Positions 48,735 to 59,044 of a stretch of DNA of 64,000 nucleotides are shown one piece after another (the first letter of the stretch is position 1; each line of letters opens with the position of its first letter). The notes under the pieces were generated by a model. That model ran no database searches. It saw nothing but the letters and a program-made list of their open reading frames with translations, and was not told the origin of the DNA. This DNA comes from Okeania sp. SIO2C9 (GTDB taxonomy: Bacteria > Cyanobacteriota > Cyanobacteriia > Cyanobacteriales > Microcoleaceae): assembly GCF_010672455.1 (NCBI RefSeq), contig NZ_JAAHGO010000005.1, positions 64,221-128,220 of the forward strand, in the 5' to 3' direction. The position numbers were made by a program, and so were the translations under genes.

Positions 48735-49301
48735 ATGTCGGATGTCACCATCAAAGACTTAGAAATAGTGCAAACGCTATTCAACGAAGCTGGTTTAGAT
48801 TATCAATTAGAATTAGAAGGTGGAAAAATATCAGTTATGGGGCCGTCAGATATCGTTTCGAGCGAAGTAGGAGTTCGCTTAATTTTTTCTCTTTATGCTT
48901 GGATAAACCCCCGTCGTCTGGGGCGGGTATTTGACTCTGCTGGTGGTTTTATCTTACCCGATAGCAACCTCAAAGCACCAGACGTATCTTTTGTCAAAGC
49001 CGATCGCTTGCCACGAAGCATCCGCTACTTTGCAGAAATGGTACCCGATCTAGCAGTAGAAATTAAGTCTCAAAGCGATAGAGTTGCACCTCTGAAAAAG
49101 AAACTCCTAAAATATATTGAATTGGGGGTGCAAGTCGCAATATTAATCGATCCTGATGAAGAAAAAGTAATAATTTATCGCCCCACAGGAGAACCCATTG
49201 AACTCACAGGGGATGACATATTGAGCATTCCCGAACTATTCCCTGGTTGGGAAATATCCATTTCTGAACTTTGGCCGCCCGTCTTTGATGAGGAAGAATA
49301 G
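48735..49301 (+). CDS. Uma2-family (PD-(D/E)xK) nuclease-like protein
   Basis: This 188-residue protein belongs to the Uma2/DUF820 family, greatly expanded in filamentous cyanobacteria and predicted to be restriction-like endonucleases. It shows FDSAGGFILPDSNLKAPDVSFV (Asp83) and DLAVEIKSQSD (Asp105, Glu109, Lys111), then KLLKYIELGVQVAILIDPDEEKVIIYRP. All catalytic positions are present. Its physiological target is unknown for the whole family. It stands alone, with HIP1-like GCCGATCGCTTG inside the gene. Confidence 0.9.
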   Translation: MSDVTIKDLEIVQTLFNEAGLDYQLELEGGKISVMGPSDIVSSEVGVRLIFSLYAWINPRRLGRVFDSAGGFILPDSNLKAPDVSFVKADRLPRSIRYFAEMVPDLAVEIKSQSDRVAPLKKKLLKYIELGVQVAILIDPDEEKVIIYRPTGEPIELTGDDILSIPELFPGWEISISELWPPVFDEEE

Positions 49302-49348
49302 ATTTCAGTTATCAGTTATATCATGTTCGGTTAGTTATAATTAAAGCT

Positions 49349-49398
49349 TGTAGTTGGGCTTTAGCCCGAACTGTAGATAGGGCTAAAGCCCAACTACA
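49349..49398. repeat. Strong hairpin with 19-base perfect arms
   Basis: TGTAGTTGGGCTTTAGCCC at 49349 pairs with its complement at 49380-49398, leaving a 12-base loop. On RNA this would be very stable, but no U-tract follows on either side. This is a common type of dispersed cyanobacterial palindrome. Confidence 0.85.
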
Positions 49399-49542
49399 AA
49401 CAAAAACTTAAGGAAACTTCAGACCATACTTTTTGGTGAAAAGAAGCAATATCGCTCCTTTTTACTACATAGAATCTTTGTTTGACAAAAGGAGCGATCG
49501 CTAGTTTCTAGACTATTAGGACTATTGCCATAAACAAAAACT

Positions 49543-49593
49543 TGTAGGGGCGATTCGCGTTTGCGCAGCATTCCGCAGGAAATCGCCCCTACA
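49543..49593. repeat. Inverted repeat TGTAGGGGCGATT
   Basis: The 13-base arms (49543-49555 and 49581-49593) flank TTGCGCAGCATTCCGCAGG. It lies just past the ppsA stop and could fold in the ppsA transcript. The block continues into the GTGGTCTA..AAAACCGCTGT sequence also seen near 21250. Confidence 0.75.
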
Positions 49594-49624
49594 GTGGTCT
49601 ATCAAAATGAAAACCGCTGTGAAA

Positions 49625-52165
49625 TTACTTCGCCCTCGCCACATCCATAATATCATCCATCACTGAACCAGACTCCTCCATCTTGCCAATATCCAACAGA
49701 GTCTTCAACAACGAATCAGGATTTAAACTCAACGAGTCAATACCCTCTTCAACCAAAAACCTGGCAAACTCTGGATAATCACTCGGTGCTTGACCGCAAA
49801 TACCAATCTTGCGACCATACTTCTTAGCTGCTTTAATGGCAATTTTCACCATCCGACGTACTGCCTCATTCCGTTCGTCAAAAATATGTGCCACTAACGC
49901 CGAATCTCGGTCTAAACCCAAAGTCAACTGAGTCAAGTCATTTGAACCGATAGAAAAACCATCAAATACTTGGGCAAACTCGTCGGCAAAAATCACATTA
50001 CTGGGCAACTCACACATCACATACACCTGCAACCCATTCTCGCCCCGTTTCAAACCATTTTTCTCCATCTCCGCCAATACTTTACGACCCTCATCGGGAG
50101 TCCGACAGAAAGGAATCATAGGAATCACATTAGTCAAACCCATTTCATCCCGTACCCGCTTCAACGCCTTACACTCTAAAGCATAAGCATCGCGATATTT
50201 TGGATCGTAGTAACGAGACGCACCCCGCCAACCAATCATGGGGTTTTCTTCCCCAGGTTCAAACTGACGACCGCCCAACAAATTCGCATATTCATTACTC
50301 TTAAAATCACTCATCCTCACCACTACAGGATTTGGATAAAAAGCAGCAGCGATCGTACCCACACCTTGCGCCAGTTTATCCACAAAGAAATTGGGTTTAT
50401 ATTCGTACAGCGCAGTCAAATTACCAATTTCCCGCTTGACTAAGTCATCTTCCAACTCATCATAGTGAATTAAAGCTAACGGGTGAGCTTTAATATGATT
50501 GGCAATAATAAACTCCAACCGTGCCAACCCCACTCCATCGCAAGGAATAGAAGACAGACCAAACGCTTCCTCTGGGTTGCCAACATTCATCAAAATCTTA
50601 GTGCGAGTCTTAGGCAAGTTATCCAACAAAGTTTCTTGTACCTCAAACGGCACCATACCCTGATAAACCTTGCCTTCTTCACCCTCAGCACAACAAACAG
50701 TAACTTCCTGACCTGTAGTCAAATGTTTAGTCGCATCACCGCAACCAACTATTGCTGGAATACCCATCTCTCGCGCAATAATAGCAGCATGACAAGTGCG
50801 CCCACCTTGGTTAGTAACTATAGCGCTAGCCTTTTTCATAATTGGTTCCCAGTCAGGGTCAGTTTTGTTAGTTACTAATACTTCCCCTGGCAGAAATTCC
50901 TCAATTTTATGCACATCAAGAATGACACGAGCTTGACCTTGCCCAATCATTTCTCCAACGGCGCGACCACGAACTAATATGTTGCTGCTACCTTTGAGTT
51001 GAAAGTTACGGAGAATGCTACCCGATTTTTGAGATTGGACAGTTTCTGGACGCGCTTGCACGATGAACAGTTCCCCAGTGATACCGTCTTTTGCCCATTC
51101 AATATCCATCGGAGTGTATTGGTGGCGCACTCCAGAATAATGTTCCTCGATCGCACAACCCCATTTTGCCAGTTGCAAGATTTCATCGTCATTGATGCAA
51201 TATTTTTCCCGCTCGGAAACTGGCACCGAGACATTTTTAGTAAGTTTAGAACCGCCGATGTCGTAAATCATCTTTAGTTCTTTTGTACCGAGGCGTTTTT
51301 CCAATATTGGGCGAAAACCTTGTTGGAGGGTGGGTTTGAAAACGAAGTATTCGTCTGGGTTTACTGCGCCTTGGACGACATTTTCTCCTAAACCATAGGC
51401 AGCTGTTACCAGGGCAGCATTTTTGAATCCGGTTTCGGTATCTATGGAAAACATTACGCCAGAGGAGGCGAGGTCTGAACGTACCATTTTTTGCACACCC
51501 ACTGACAAAGCAATGTCGAAGTGGTCGAAACCTTTGATGGTGCGGTAGGAGATGGCGCGGTCTGTGAATATGGAGGCGAAACATTTATGGCAAGCTTCTA
51601 ATACTGCTTCATCGCCGTAAATGTTGAGGTAAGTTTCCTGTTGTCCGGCAAAACTTGCATCCGGCAGGTCTTCAGCAGTTGCACTGGAACGTACTGCTAC
51701 GTCTACTTCTTTGGTGTAATGCTCGCATTCTTGTTTGGAGTCGCCTTCTAGTGTGTCACAATATTCAGCAGAGGTGCCGTAGCGATCGCACATTTGGTGA
51801 TATGCTGTGACGATGGCTGTTTCTAATTCTTCTGGAAATGGGGTGTCGAGGATGAGAGTACGAGCTTGTTTGCCTCGTTGCCGTAAATTTCTGACATCTT
51901 CTACATCTAGGTCAGCAAATAGTTTTCGCAGTTTTTTCTCTAACCCTGCTTTTTTGACAAAATACCGATATGCGTAGGCTGTAGTGGCGAATCCATTGGG
52001 AACGTTGACACCTTTGGGAGTGAGCTGTTGAATCATTTCTCCCAGGGATGCGTTTTTACCTCCAACTAATGGGATATCACCAATTCCTACTTCTTCAAAC
52101 CAGAGAATAAAAGCTGTTTCTTTATCTACAGTTGATTGGCTTTTTTGACCTAATAAGTTCACCAT
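49625..52165 (-). CDS. ppsA: Phosphoenolpyruvate synthase
   Basis: PEP synthase converts pyruvate and ATP to PEP, AMP and phosphate. The protein is about 846 residues. The N-terminal ATP-binding domain has LVGGKNASLGEMIQQL and AVRSSATAEDLPDASFAGQQETYLN. The central phosphohistidine domain has NQGGRTCHAAIIAREMGIPAIVG. The C-terminal PEP domain has RMSDFKSNEYANLLGG, GFSIGSNDLTQLTLGLDRDS and GICGQAPSDYPEF. I chose the ATG at 52165 over one 15 bases upstream because GGAGGAGAA, coding in the longer form, is an ideal ribosome binding site for it. An HxlR regulator is divergent. Confidence 0.96.
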   Translation of the reverse strand: MVNLLGQKSQSTVDKETAFILWFEEVGIGDIPLVGGKNASLGEMIQQLTPKGVNVPNGFATTAYAYRYFVKKAGLEKKLRKLFADLDVEDVRNLRQRGKQARTLILDTPFPEELETAIVTAYHQMCDRYGTSAEYCDTLEGDSKQECEHYTKEVDVAVRSSATAEDLPDASFAGQQETYLNIYGDEAVLEACHKCFASIFTDRAISYRTIKGFDHFDIALSVGVQKMVRSDLASSGVMFSIDTETGFKNAALVTAAYGLGENVVQGAVNPDEYFVFKPTLQQGFRPILEKRLGTKELKMIYDIGGSKLTKNVSVPVSEREKYCINDDEILQLAKWGCAIEEHYSGVRHQYTPMDIEWAKDGITGELFIVQARPETVQSQKSGSILRNFQLKGSSNILVRGRAVGEMIGQGQARVILDVHKIEEFLPGEVLVTNKTDPDWEPIMKKASAIVTNQGGRTCHAAIIAREMGIPAIVGCGDATKHLTTGQEVTVCCAEGEEGKVYQGMVPFEVQETLLDNLPKTRTKILMNVGNPEEAFGLSSIPCDGVGLARLEFIIANHIKAHPLALIHYDELEDDLVKREIGNLTALYEYKPNFFVDKLAQGVGTIAAAFYPNPVVVRMSDFKSNEYANLLGGRQFEPGEENPMIGWRGASRYYDPKYRDAYALECKALKRVRDEMGLTNVIPMIPFCRTPDEGRKVLAEMEKNGLKRGENGLQVYVMCELPSNVIFADEFAQVFDGFSIGSNDLTQLTLGLDRDSALVAHIFDERNEAVRRMVKIAIKAAKKYGRKIGICGQAPSDYPEFARFLVEEGIDSLSLNPDSLLKTLLDIGKMEESGSVMDDIMDVARAK

Positions 52166-52524
52166 AGTCTTCTCCTCCATTTTTTTATTTCTGCTATGTT
52201 GTGAAGTCAGATTGATTGATTTATTTTTGTTTATTTTTTTATCAAAATGTTAAAGCAAAGAATTGATTTATGGGATGTAAAGAAAACAAGTTTATCGATC
52301 CCTAATAGTTAAAGTCCAGAATTAAAGCGATTTATTCATATATACATCCTGGATATTTTCGTGTTTAGGAGGATTTTTTTCCTCCATTTATATTTTATGA
52401 CTTCCCAATATAATTGCAAGATAGGGTCGGAAAGTTTCTTTAGTTACAGAAAGTAAAAAATTGTGTTTTTTCAGTTGAAAAGGTTATTATTGAAGAAAGA
52501 TAAATATTTAATAACTAAAAGAAA
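52166..52524. promoter_or_regulatory. Divergent ppsA/hxlR control region
   Basis: This 359-base AT-rich region contains the ppsA Shine-Dalgarno GGAGGAGAA at its left edge. Divergent placement suggests the HxlR protein may act here. I find no convincing operator. Confidence 0.4.
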
Positions 52525-52893
52525 ATGAAAGTAAAAAAGAAAAATGTCGAATCAGATGTTAGAATACTGAATAGTTTGTGTTTAAGCAAAAATTGTCCAA
52601 TTCAGTTTGTGTTGGGAATATTGGGGAGTAAGTGGTCAGTATTGATTTTGCAAGAGTTGTTGAAGAGCGATCGCCGGACTCACGAATTATTAGAAGCACT
52701 ACCGGGAATTAGCTCGAAAACGCTGACGTTAAGACTGAGGCAATTAGAAAAGCACGGTTTGTTAGCAAGGCAGGTATTTCCAGAAGTGCCTCCCCATGTT
52801 GAATATTCTTTGACGGATAAAGGGTTAGAAGTGCAACCAGTAATGATGGCTCTCCAGCAGTTAGGAGAACAATGGTTGGAAAGTGAAAAATAG
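52525..52893 (+). CDS. HxlR-family winged-helix transcriptional regulator
   Basis: The 122-residue protein has a single HxlR domain: CPIQFVLGILGSKWSVLILQEL, then RRTHELLEALPGISSKTLTLRLRQLEKHGLLAR as the recognition helix and turn, then the wing VPPHVEYSLTDKGLEV. The N-terminal Cys30 and Cys36 (LCLSKNCPIQ, numbering approximate) could sense redox or electrophiles, as in some HxlR proteins. It is divergent from ppsA, so ppsA and its own gene are possible targets. Effector unknown. Confidence 0.92.
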   Translation: MKVKKKNVESDVRILNSLCLSKNCPIQFVLGILGSKWSVLILQELLKSDRRTHELLEALPGISSKTLTLRLRQLEKHGLLARQVFPEVPPHVEYSLTDKGLEVQPVMMALQQLGEQWLESEK

Positions 52894-52969
52894 TAGTTTT
52901 GTGGTGGAGGTGCTTGAAAGCATTATATTGGCTGAATTTTTGTTGGTGTGAATTTAGTGTATAATTTAT

Positions 52970-53195
52970 ATCATGTTCGGACGGGTCAGTTATAAATAAA
53001 ATTTAAGGACTGATAGTACTGACAGTAGCAAAGAAATACTGAAATTATCAATACTATTCTCCAATATTTCCTCTTTTTCTCCTTTCTTCCCTCCTGACTC
53101 CTGAGTTCCCCTCCTGGGAGGGGCGCGCGGGTGGGTTGACTCGGTCCTACTGAGGACTCACAACAGTTATTTATAAGTATTCAATCGAACATGAT
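52970..53195. repeat. MITE-like element, ATCATGTTCG ends
   Basis: The 10-base inverted ends ATCATGTTCG and CGAACATGAT bracket a stretch with TCCTGACTCC units. Related single ends occur near 27583, 40817 and 49319 (ATCATGTYCGG). It abuts the next element. Confidence 0.65.
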
Positions 53196-53288
53196 CAGGA
53201 CTTACGCAGTACCGCTACATATAGTGTATTATTTGGTCATTATTGCTGATATCACCACTATAATTGCTGCCGTTGCGTAAGTCCTGAT
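53194..53288. repeat. MITE, AGGACTTACGCA family (copy 2), perfect ends
   Basis: The perfect 15-base ends ATCAGGACTTACGCA and TGCGTAAGTCCTGAT are only 95 bases apart. Just inside and beyond the right end, TGATATCACCACT and AGTGGTGATATCA make a second interlocking inverted repeat. Confidence 0.85.
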
Positions 53289-53649
53289 GATATTAGTGGT
53301 GATATCATTTCCGGTAGCATCGGTAAAGTCCTGAGTCCTGACTCCTCCGAGAATGTCAATTACATTAGTGCCATATCATTCGTATCTATGGCTGCTAAAA
53401 CTGGATCTTGACTATCACGCTCGGCAGTTTCAATAGTCCTTGAACCTGTTGTGACATCATCCTCAATCATATTATTATCAGATGTAGTTAACTCTTGAAC
53501 TTCAATTTCAGGGATAGAAGCTAAGTCATCTCCAGCAAGTAGAAACTCATCTGTATCGTCTGAGGGTGAGTCAGACCCACCATTAAGTAATTCGTCATCT
53601 GTTTCTGTAGATACTTCTTCACCAGTTAGAGTATCAGTTTTCTCTTCCT

Positions 53650-54110
53650 TGGGTTCATGGGAAGCGATCGCTTCTTCTGTCACAGAATTATCCGACTCAT
53701 CAGTTTCTGGAGATTCAGAATCAGAAGCAATATCATCCTCTTCTACTACAGTTTCATTCTCAGTTTCTGGAGATTCAGAAGTAATATCATCCTCTTGTGC
53801 CACAGAATTATCCGACTCATCAGTTTCTGGAGATTCAGAATCAGAAGTAATATCATCCTCTTCTACTACAGTTTCATTCTCAGTTTCCTGGGATTCAGAA
53901 TCAGAAGCAATATCATCCTCTTCTACTACAGTTTCATTCTCAGTTTCCTGAGATTCAGAATCAGAAGTAATATCATCCTCTGGTGCCACAGAATTATCCG
54001 ACTCATCAGTTTCTGGAGATTCAGAATCAGAAGTAATATCATCCTCTTCTGTAATAAAATCATCTGATTCATCAGTTTCCGAGTCAGAAGTAATATCATC
54101 CTCTTGTGCC
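53650..54110 (-). repeat. Acidic tandem repeat in the RTX C-terminal tail
   Basis: Units of the form EEDDITSDSESPETDESDNSV and VVEEDDIASDSESQETENET alternate about six times. The two unit types are shuffled, so recombination has expanded them. The protein tail is strongly acidic and probably disordered. Confidence 0.85.
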
Positions 54111-54673
54111 ACAGTTTCATCAATTTCAGCATCAAGATCAACTTCTACTTCCTCCTCATTAGTTTGCAACTCAACCTCGTCACTACCAAAGGGGAAGAAA
54201 TGAAAACCAGTCAACTCATCAGCTTTCACACCCTCCACAACAGCAAGTTGTTCCCCACTATCCAAAACACTAATCACAGCATTGTCACTCGACTCCGTTT
54301 CCTCAGTAATTTCCAACTCCTCAAAACTCAAATCTATTAACTCAAAGAAATCATCATCAACCTGGAAATTATAAATTGAATCATACCCTGCACCTTGCTG
54401 CAACACAAACGTATCGCTACCACTACCTCCATGTAACTCATCATCACCTTCCCCACCATCAAGAATATTATCACCCTCATTACCATGTCAGGAGTCGTTA
54501 CCCTCACCACCTTCTAACAAGTCATTGCCTGCACCAGCACTTAACTCATCATCACCTTCCCCACCAAGAATGTAATCATCTCCATCTTCTCCTTCAATGA
54601 CATCATCACCCTCTTCACCATCAAGTAAGTCGTTACCTGCGTTACCATTAATACTGTCGCTACCAGCACCTCC

Positions 54674-54807
54674 TTCAATAATGAATAATTAATAATGAAT
54701 GATTAATAATTACCTCTCCTTGAAAATAAGAGGATTGACAAAGAGATGAAAATTTTTATTTATTATCCCCTTAAAAGGGGAGGCGCATACCCACAATTTT
54801 TCGGTAA
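54674..54807 (-). repeat. ACCGAA-family element inside the RTX pseudogene
   Basis: It begins TTCAATAATGAATAATTAA on the plus strand and ends CACAATTTTTCGGTAA, the reverse of the 38110-type copy. Translation of the upstream part runs into it and stops after RKIVGMRLPF. Confidence 0.8.
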
Positions 54808-57077
54808 GCTTGGTCTTCGCCTCTTCCTGCTGTAATTTCATCATCACCTTCCCCACCTTCCAGATAGTCGTGACCATCTCCTGCATCTAAAGTATCATTA
54901 CCTGCTTCACTATAAAGTTGGTCTTCGCCTCTTCCTGCTGTAAGTTCATCATCTCCTTCACCACCCTCTAGGTTGTCATCACCCTCTCCACCATAAAGGT
55001 TATCGTTACCATCTTGACCATAAAGTTCGTCGTTACCTTCACCTCCATCTAATTCGTCATCCCCCTCACCTCCTTCGAGGTAGTCGTTACCTTCTCCTCC
55101 TGTCTGAGTATCGTTACCATCTTGACCGTAAAGTTGGTCTTCATCTGCTCCACCGTCTAATTCATCATCGCCCTCACCACCTTCGAGGTAATCATCGCCT
55201 TCTTTGCCTAATAATAAGTCTGCTTCTTCTCCTCCTTCAAGTATGTCTTCCCCTTCTCCTCCGTCTAAATAGTCTCGACCAGACTGACCTAACAGATGGT
55301 CGTCTCCTGCTTCACCTTTGAGTCGGTCGTATCCTTCTCCTCCATCTAGGTAGTCTTCTCCTTCTCCTCCATCTAGGCGATCGCCTCCTGATTCTCCATA
55401 CATGAAGTCGTCGTCTGCTCCACCGTCGAGTATGTCTTGACCTGTTCCTCCTTCCAGGATGTCGTCTCCTTCGCGACCGTAAATGCGGTCATTGTCTTCG
55501 TTGCCTAAAAGTTCGTCGTTTCCTGCTCCTCCATCTAGGTAGTCGCGACCTGTGTTTCCTTTTAATTCATCGTCTCCATCTTCTCCATAGAGGCGGTCTT
55601 TGCCTTCGTTGCCTAAAAGTTCGTCGTTTCCTGCTTCTCCATTGAGGTTGTCGTCTCCATCTTCTCCATAAAGGCGATCGTCGTTGCCTTCTCCTCCGTC
55701 TATGAGGTCGTTGTCTCTGCCGCCTTTGAGGAGGTCGTTGCCTTCTTGACCTTCTAGGGTGTCGTTGCCGTTTTGACCGTAGAGGCGATCGCTACCATCA
55801 TCACCCCAAAGGACATCACCACTTTGACCTCCATATAAATTATCATCTCCAGTACCTCCATGCAATTCGGCAGTTACAGAAACTTCTTTTTCTAGAGAAA
55901 TAACGTCATTCCCCGTATCAGCAAAGGCAATAATTTTGCTGACATTTAAATGGTTTTCTGATTCACCAAACGCAGATACAGTAATATTTGGAGCAATAAC
56001 AAAGTTTTCATCAATAACATTCTTGCTGATATTGCGTACATCAGCATATTCTCCCAAGTTTAGTCGAAGTTCTCCATTGTCTAACAATGTAGCTAAGTTT
56101 GGAGGTAAGGGTGCATCATCATCACAACTGTGAGCAAAATCAAAGATTTCTATTGTGGCAATATTCCACTCTTCCCGGTCAACAAGTTTCTCGAAATCAC
56201 CTGTAAAAATTCCCCACAAACCTTTTATAGGATTTAAGGTAATATTTTCTATGTAAAGGTCTGCACCTGCAAAAACTCCACCTTCTATATCAAAAACGCA
56301 ATCAAGTCTTTCTTGAATATTTCCAGCAATTTCATGGGGTCGAACTTTTCCATCATCATCGGGATCATTGAGGTCAAAATCAGTGATGTTAAAGCTTCTG
56401 AAAGAGCTGTCTATAGTGCATCAGAAACTTCTAGACCGCTATTAATTTCAGACTCAAATTTAGCAATGATTTGGTCCGCAACTGATGTAGGAATTTCTGT
56501 AATATCTATCCCTAATTTCAGCACATCAAGCTGCTCTAGTGCATCAAACAGAACTTGTTTGACTTGTTCTGAAGACAAATTTACTAAGTCTTCTAACTGT
56601 TCTAATTGAGCTAAAAAATCGTTATTGAGGTCATTGAGAAATTTGGCTGCTTGGTCTGTAGATTTTTGTAATTCGTCGCCCAGTAGAAGCAATTTTGTAA
56701 AGATTTGATTGTCAATTGCTGCTTGAATAACTGTTAAATATTCTTTGAAGCCACTTGTTACTCCTTCTACTATTGTTTTAGCATCTTCAAGACCATCTAG
56801 AATGTCAGTTATTGTCCCACTAACTGTGTTGAGAAGGTCGTTTATATTCTGTTCGATTTGGATTTGCTGTCTGTCTATATTAACAATTGCAGTATCATCC
56901 TCTGTTTTTAATACTTGTAATTCTTGTTCGTTTAATTCTACACCTTGTACCAAATGAGCAAAAATATCTCCTTCATCCCCAGAAGCGTCATCCCGATTAA
57001 TTTCATAATCCACAAAATGCCCAATTTCTTCTAATAAAAGATTGGCGATCGCCTCCCCATTTCCCACATTCTGACTA

Positions 57078-57219
57078 AGAGGTTGTTTGTAAAGAATTAT
57101 GAAGTGTTTTTACCCCTGGTAAATTGGGTATTTCAGGCTATAAATCTGGGATAAATAACCAAGTTGTTAAAGTTTAAAGGTCAATCATTGTATATTACAA
57201 AACTTTACAAACAGTCTCT
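57078..57219. repeat. TA-flanked MITE inside the RTX pseudogene
   Basis: The ends AGAGGTTGTTTGTAAAG and CTTTACAAACAGTCTCT are imperfect complements. TA lies just outside each. Removing the element and one TA joins AAEYI to SQNVGNGEAIANLLLEE in frame, which shows the insertion point exactly. Confidence 0.85.
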
Positions 57220-57528
57220 AATATATTCTGCTGCTAAATAAATCGTATTATTAGATCCAGCAAAAGCACCATTTGCACCATTAATCTCTGCTGCGGAGCG
57301 AATATCAATCTTGGGCAACAATTCTAAATTTTCTCCTTCCCACTTCCCTCGCAAATCTTCTGCTTCTTCTCGGTCAAATTCATTGCCAAAAGCAACTTCA
57401 AATATTGGTAATAAACTCCCATCTGTAGCGATTACTTTCAAGATATCTTCTAAGCTTAATAATCCTGAATTTAAAGCAAATGTTTCAGACTCACCTAAAA
57501 GCTGAGTTCCTACAATCGTATTATTCAT

Positions 57529-59044
57529 TTTCTTCTCCTTAGTTATTTACCTAAATTGGCTAATTCTCAGGAGTCATCCTGATGATTTATTTAGTACCAA
57601 ATACAATTGACTACTAAACTATTAACCTATTAACCTATTAATCTATGCTAAGTTATCTTACCTATAATTCGGTACTTCTTGAGGTGGCTCCCTTGTTTTT
57701 ACGGATAAATTATGCTATTTTTAAATTAGCATCATTTATCCATATTTTTGCTATTATTATTTGAATTTTTATATAGAAAACTCTGGTTTTTCGTGATAAT
57801 TAGTAACAGTTAGTAACTAATTATTAGCCCATAAGTATTTATACAGATATTTTAGATAGTTTGTGTCATTTCAGTTAGCCTCCTCCGGAGGAACTGCGTT
57901 TTTTTATGTAGCGTAGCGAAACAGTTATCAATTAACGAACAAGAGTCAAACTTCTAGTATTCAGAAAAAGTCAAGAAGGGACAAACAAAAAATAAAACTC
58001 TACAATACAAATATTTAAAGATATACAACTCAGAGATTGAATGTATCAGGAAATAGGGTAGTAAGAATTAAGATACAACTATACTTTCTATTTTTCAAAA
58101 TAACCGATCAGTCTAAATACCTATAAACTACTCTCTCATACTTATTTCTATCCCTGGACTCCTTCCCATTTTTATCTGAATGTAGATCCATAATCTCTTA
58201 ATACTTAATTTGACAAACAGTCTCTCAAATTATCCGATACCAACTCTACAGCAAAACTTATCGATATTTAGATTGTTCTGACAAAAAAGCTTTCTACTTT
58301 TTAAGGATATAAAAAAATGATGGTTTAACCTTCCGGAGTTACAACAATAATTGAGAATTTTAGTATTGTATAAATCGAAAAAAGGTTCTTGAATAGCCTT
58401 AAACAAATAATGTTTCAGCAAATCGAAATAAATTCACTTGAGATAAAGCAGGTCAAAAAGAAACTTTTTACTTATAATATTGTCTAGATACACAGTAGAT
58501 GAATGTGTCATCCGGTCAGCTTACCCATATTCATCATTGGTACATTGTTGCCCAATTACTGCCATTGCAGATTTTCTAAATTGGGCATTCAACCGAATCA
58601 ATACTTAGATCTATGTTTTAGTGCTGACGATCAAATTATCCGGAAAGTACTCCTGAATTAGTTAATAGGTGGTTGAAGAGGAGATTTAAAGAGCAGACCT
58701 CAGAAATCTGAGATTAACATAGATGAAGAGGCAAAAAAAATGAGTGTTACCCATACTAACTAAGCAGTCTAAGTTAGTAATAGATAACACTTCAACTAGG
58801 CGTGCAAATTGCTAGTTCTGATCATCATAACCAGCACTACTTTGAGCTTTTTTTTATACCAACACCTTAAGGTTGCTACATCAGGGAAACCCAACACTCC
58901 TGCACAGAGAAAGTTTCCCAAATCTAAAATCCAAAATGGTATCAAACCAAATCCACAGCCGTCATTTCTTTCCCATTTATTCACAATCAAAAGCAAAGAT
59001 CGGGAGTTTTGGCGGAGTAAATTCAGCAGAAGGATGAAAAATAA
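57529..59044. other. 1.5-kb stretch without a recognisable gene
   Basis: AT-rich at first, then mixed composition. It has AACCTATT tandem units (about 57620-57645) and an inverted pair GTTACCCATACTAACT / AGTTAGTAATAGATAAC near 58745-58790. Short frames of 63-88 codons look random. I see nothing I can call a gene; an undetected small RNA is possible near 58500-58800. Confidence 0.5.

Larger units (their letters stand above)
53360..57528 (-). pseudogene. RTX calcium-binding protein gene, broken by at least four lesions
   Basis: The intact ancestor was a large secreted RTX protein of about 1,300 residues. The N-terminus is from 57528 (MNNTIVGTQLLGESETFALN ... NTIYLAAEYI). A MITE follows (57078-57219), then GNGEAIANLLLEEIGHFVD and a helical region. 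A two-base TATA frameshift lies near 56412, then DFDLNDPDDDGKVRPHEIAG and about 35 GGxGxDxLxG calcium nonapeptides. An ACCGAA element (54674-54807) breaks the gene, then more RTX repeats run to a TGA near 54485. Last come GGSGSDTFVLQQGAGYDSIYNF and an acidic repeat tail to 53360. No single fragment could be secreted as a functional protein. Confidence 0.85.

Noticed and set aside
53649-54067. Ser-rich plus-strand frames of 100 and 136 codons
   Set aside because: They are antisense readings of the acidic tandem repeat in the RTX pseudogene.
54376-54600. His-rich 74-codon plus-strand frame, at first sight a metal-binding protein
   Set aside because: It is the antisense of the GGxGxD calcium repeats.
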